In this document: positions 15,635 through 16,823 of the stretch, piece after piece
Layout: every line of letters begins with the position of its first letter
Position numbering within the stretch: position 1 is the first letter of the stretch
DNA from: an uncultured Saprospiraceae bacterium
GTDB lineage: Bacteria; Bacteroidota; Bacteroidia; Chitinophagales; Saprospiraceae
Direction of reading: 5' to 3'
NCBI GenBank assembly: GCA_937969485.1
Contig: CALBVQ010000103.1
Span: 1 to 16,823, forward strand
Length of the DNA stretch: 16,823 bases
Position numbers and translations under genes: made by a program
Notes under the pieces: model-generated
Databases searched by the model: none
What the model saw: the letters and a program-made list of their open reading frames with translations, nothing else
Told to the model about the DNA's origin: nothing

Positions 15635-15969
15635 CGAAAGCTAGAACTAATACTATTTAAATCGATCGTTTGTTTCATAAGTTATAGGCATTCTACTTCT
15701 CTGGCCATCACATACTTCAAAATTTCAGCAATCACCATCAATGTGTTATCTTAGTTTCAAATTGCACTCAAGCGGTAACCAGAGCTTAATTTTCAGTACA
15801 TAAGGCGGCAGTTGGTAAAAGCAATATGTGGACATCGGCAGGTGGAGGTGATGATATATTGATGTTATCCCTTCATTGACAAGTAAAAAAATGAAATAGA
15901 ACAAAAAATAATGTTTAGAAAATGAAAAATTAAGCTTTCTAAAATAAGGTCTCTAATAAATATTAGTCA
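15635..15969. other. Intergenic region carrying repeat copy B
   Basis: These 335 bases contain no gene that I can support. The centre is repeat copy B (15693-15861). The remaining 108 bases before the next start are A-rich, with no clear promoter; AATATTAG ends four bases before the ATG and is a poor match to a -7 box. No terminator hairpin was seen after the propeller gene. Confidence 0.5.
15693..15861 (+). repeat. Dispersed repeat, copy B (upstream of a small lipoprotein gene)
   Basis: This is a direct, imperfect copy of 12514-12689, with the same block order (CTACTTCTC, CAATCACC, TCAATGTGTTATCTTAGT, CAAATTGCAC, GCTTAATTTTCAG, CGGCAGGTG, ATATTG). It contains the same promoter-like TTTC and TATCTTAG pair (the latter at 15747-15754). 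It ends 108 bases before the ATG at 15970. Copy A ends 75 bases before its gene, so both copies precede a lipoprotein gene at a similar distance. Confidence 0.75.
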
Positions 15970-16389
15970 ATGAAATTTAGAAATATACTCGTGCTGTTCA
16001 TCATTCTCTTTTCAAGTTGTAATTCTACGGGAATTGAAAATTTGAATTCGTCAATAATTAAGTACGAAAATTTGCCAAATGAAGTAAAACAAGTCATGTT
16101 CGAAAGCGACTATATTGAAAAAGATGGAAACATAACCTTGAAACTTTTTACAGAACTTAATGAAACTTCGAAGTACGAATACATCAGCAAACAGCACTGG
16201 TTAATGTCTTGGGTTAATGAAGGTGAAATAGTAAGAAATTCGGACAAAAATAGATTCAAATTAGACTTCAATTCGGAACACAGATCGAAATATGTAATAC
16301 AGAATGATTACCTATACGTACCAAGACATTACAACATTTATATGAAAGATAGTTTAACATATTCTTTCTCAAGATTCGAGTTAGATTAA
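15970..16389 (+). CDS. Small lipoprotein of unknown function
   Basis: This is a 139-residue protein with a lipoprotein signal (MKFRNILVLFIILFSSC, lipidated Cys17). The mature part is mixed and charged: LPNEVKQVMFESDYIEKDG, then predicted strands such as NITLKLFTEL and KYVIQNDYLYVPRHYNIY. No named domain is recognised. The signal peptide right after the ATG supports the start. It is preceded by repeat copy B and followed directly by decayed transposase sequence, so it sits in a rearranged region. Function unknown. Confidence 0.7.
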   Translation: MKFRNILVLFIILFSSCNSTGIENLNSSIIKYENLPNEVKQVMFESDYIEKDGNITLKLFTELNETSKYEYISKQHWLMSWVNEGEIVRNSDKNRFKLDFNSEHRSKYVIQNDYLYVPRHYNIYMKDSLTYSFSRFELD

Positions 16390-16493
16390 AATATAGACCC
16401 AGATACAACCAAAAGGAATTCCTTATAAAACAGGCCCCCCTCCAGCTTAGTCCAACTGAAATGGATGAATCGTCTGGTACATATCGCTTCATG
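16389..16493 (+). pseudogene. Possible N-terminal remnant of an IS1182-type transposase
   Basis: Read in one frame, 16389-16493 gives KYRPRYNQKEFLIKQ, then LQLSPTEMDE and YRFMD before a TAA. The order YNQ, a Leu/Pro-rich segment and an acidic region ending in R-x-x-D resembles the start of IS1182-family transposases (YNQ, LLPPS, then VRVID). The resemblance is short and imperfect. It is in the same orientation as the C-terminal piece that follows, but in a different frame. It has no start codon of its own. Confidence 0.35.
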
Positions 16494-16591
16494 GATTAAT
16501 TTTGGGTGACGATTTATACATTCCTTTGAGTTCGAGCATGCAATAGAAAAAGAAATAGTAACCTACCATATCTACATGCTTTCAGACCGAA

Positions 16592-16823
16592 CCAAACATA
16601 ACTAGAAACAACAGAAGAGTAAATCGAAAGCCAGATTACTACTGAAGACTTAGACAGCAAATAATCGAACACCAATTTGGGGCCTTAAAAAGACAGCGAG
16701 GATTTACTCACACACTCCTAAAAGGTAAAGAAAAAGTTCTTGGAGAAGTTAGCTTAGCATTTATAGCTTATAATCTTGGAAGAGCTATGTCCATACTTGG
16801 TGTAAAAGGCCTAATTGAACAAA
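16592..16823 (+). pseudogene. C-terminal fragment of an IS1182-type DDE transposase, with in-frame stop, continuing past the window edge
   Basis: Reading from 16592 in the frame that starts PNITRNNRRVNRKPDYY, there is a TGA at 16643-16645 and then RLRQQIIEHQFGALKRQRGF followed by THTLLKGKEKVLGEVSLAF and IAYNLGRAMSILGVKGLIEQ to the last base. The EHQFGALKRQRGF segment, with its Glu, and the LLKGKEKVLGE and YNLGRAMSILG helices are the hallmark C-terminus of IS1182-family (DDE_Tnp_1) transposases. The stop breaks the frame, and upstream of about 16600 the sequence is degenerate, so the element is dead. It lies in the same direction as the N-terminal-like piece. The middle of a normal transposase (more than 300 residues) is missing. 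Confidence 0.8.

Noticed and set aside
12514..15861. CRISPR array
   Set aside because: There are only two copies, about 3.2 kb apart and diverged, with no regular short repeat-spacer pattern.
16268..16492. Minus-strand frame of 74 codons
   Set aside because: It overlaps the end of the plus-strand lipoprotein gene and the transposase-like remnant, and has no recognisable features.

Overview
This 16.8 kb window looks like the chromosome of a member of the Bacteroidota, probably free-living and possibly marine. The evidence is low GC, very A/T-rich start regions without clear Shine-Dalgarno sequences, and sequences close to the Bacteroidota -7 promoter box (TAnnTTTG). It also carries a type IX secretion (T9SS) C-terminal sorting domain, many lipoproteins, an S9B dipeptidyl peptidase, a two-component-type propeller protein and a YHYH-domain protein. 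The class within the phylum cannot be fixed from this sequence.

Layout. Positions 1-1085 hold the 3' end of an unidentified gene and a small secreted protein with a beta-sandwich and a Cys-rich tail. On the minus strand, 1215-2911 is a two-gene unit: a DJ-1/PfpI-fold lipoprotein followed 8 bp later by an isochorismate synthase (menaquinone pathway). Divergent from it, 2999-5610 holds a DPP-IV peptidase whose stop codon overlaps the start of smpB. Next come a PA14-OmpA envelope protein (5783-6859), a cold-shock protein with a strong intrinsic terminator (7239-7483) and an unidentified secreted protein (7660-8079). Positions 8390-11449 are a likely two-gene unit: a DUF6702-like exported protein and an unusual 862-residue fusion of a formylglycine sulfatase, a YHYH domain, a MopE-type metal-binding repeat and a T9SS tail. 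A four-helix membrane protein with a His/Cys3 site follows (11651-12355).

The last quarter (12.4-16.8 kb) looks more accessory. A GH32 fructan hydrolase lipoprotein and a propeller lipoprotein lie between two direct, imperfect copies of a repeat of about 170 bp (12514-12689 and 15693-15861). The second copy precedes another small lipoprotein. The window ends in a decayed IS1182-type transposase with an in-frame stop and an apparently missing middle.

Functionally the window mixes housekeeping genes (trans-translation, menaquinone, cold shock) with surface and secreted enzymes for peptides, sulfated compounds and fructans. No SusC/SusD pair, hybrid two-component regulator, sulfatase-maturing enzyme, CRISPR array, tRNA or rRNA was found. 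The most distinctive items are the sulfatase-YHYH-MopE fusion and the repeat pair bracketing the GH32 and propeller genes.
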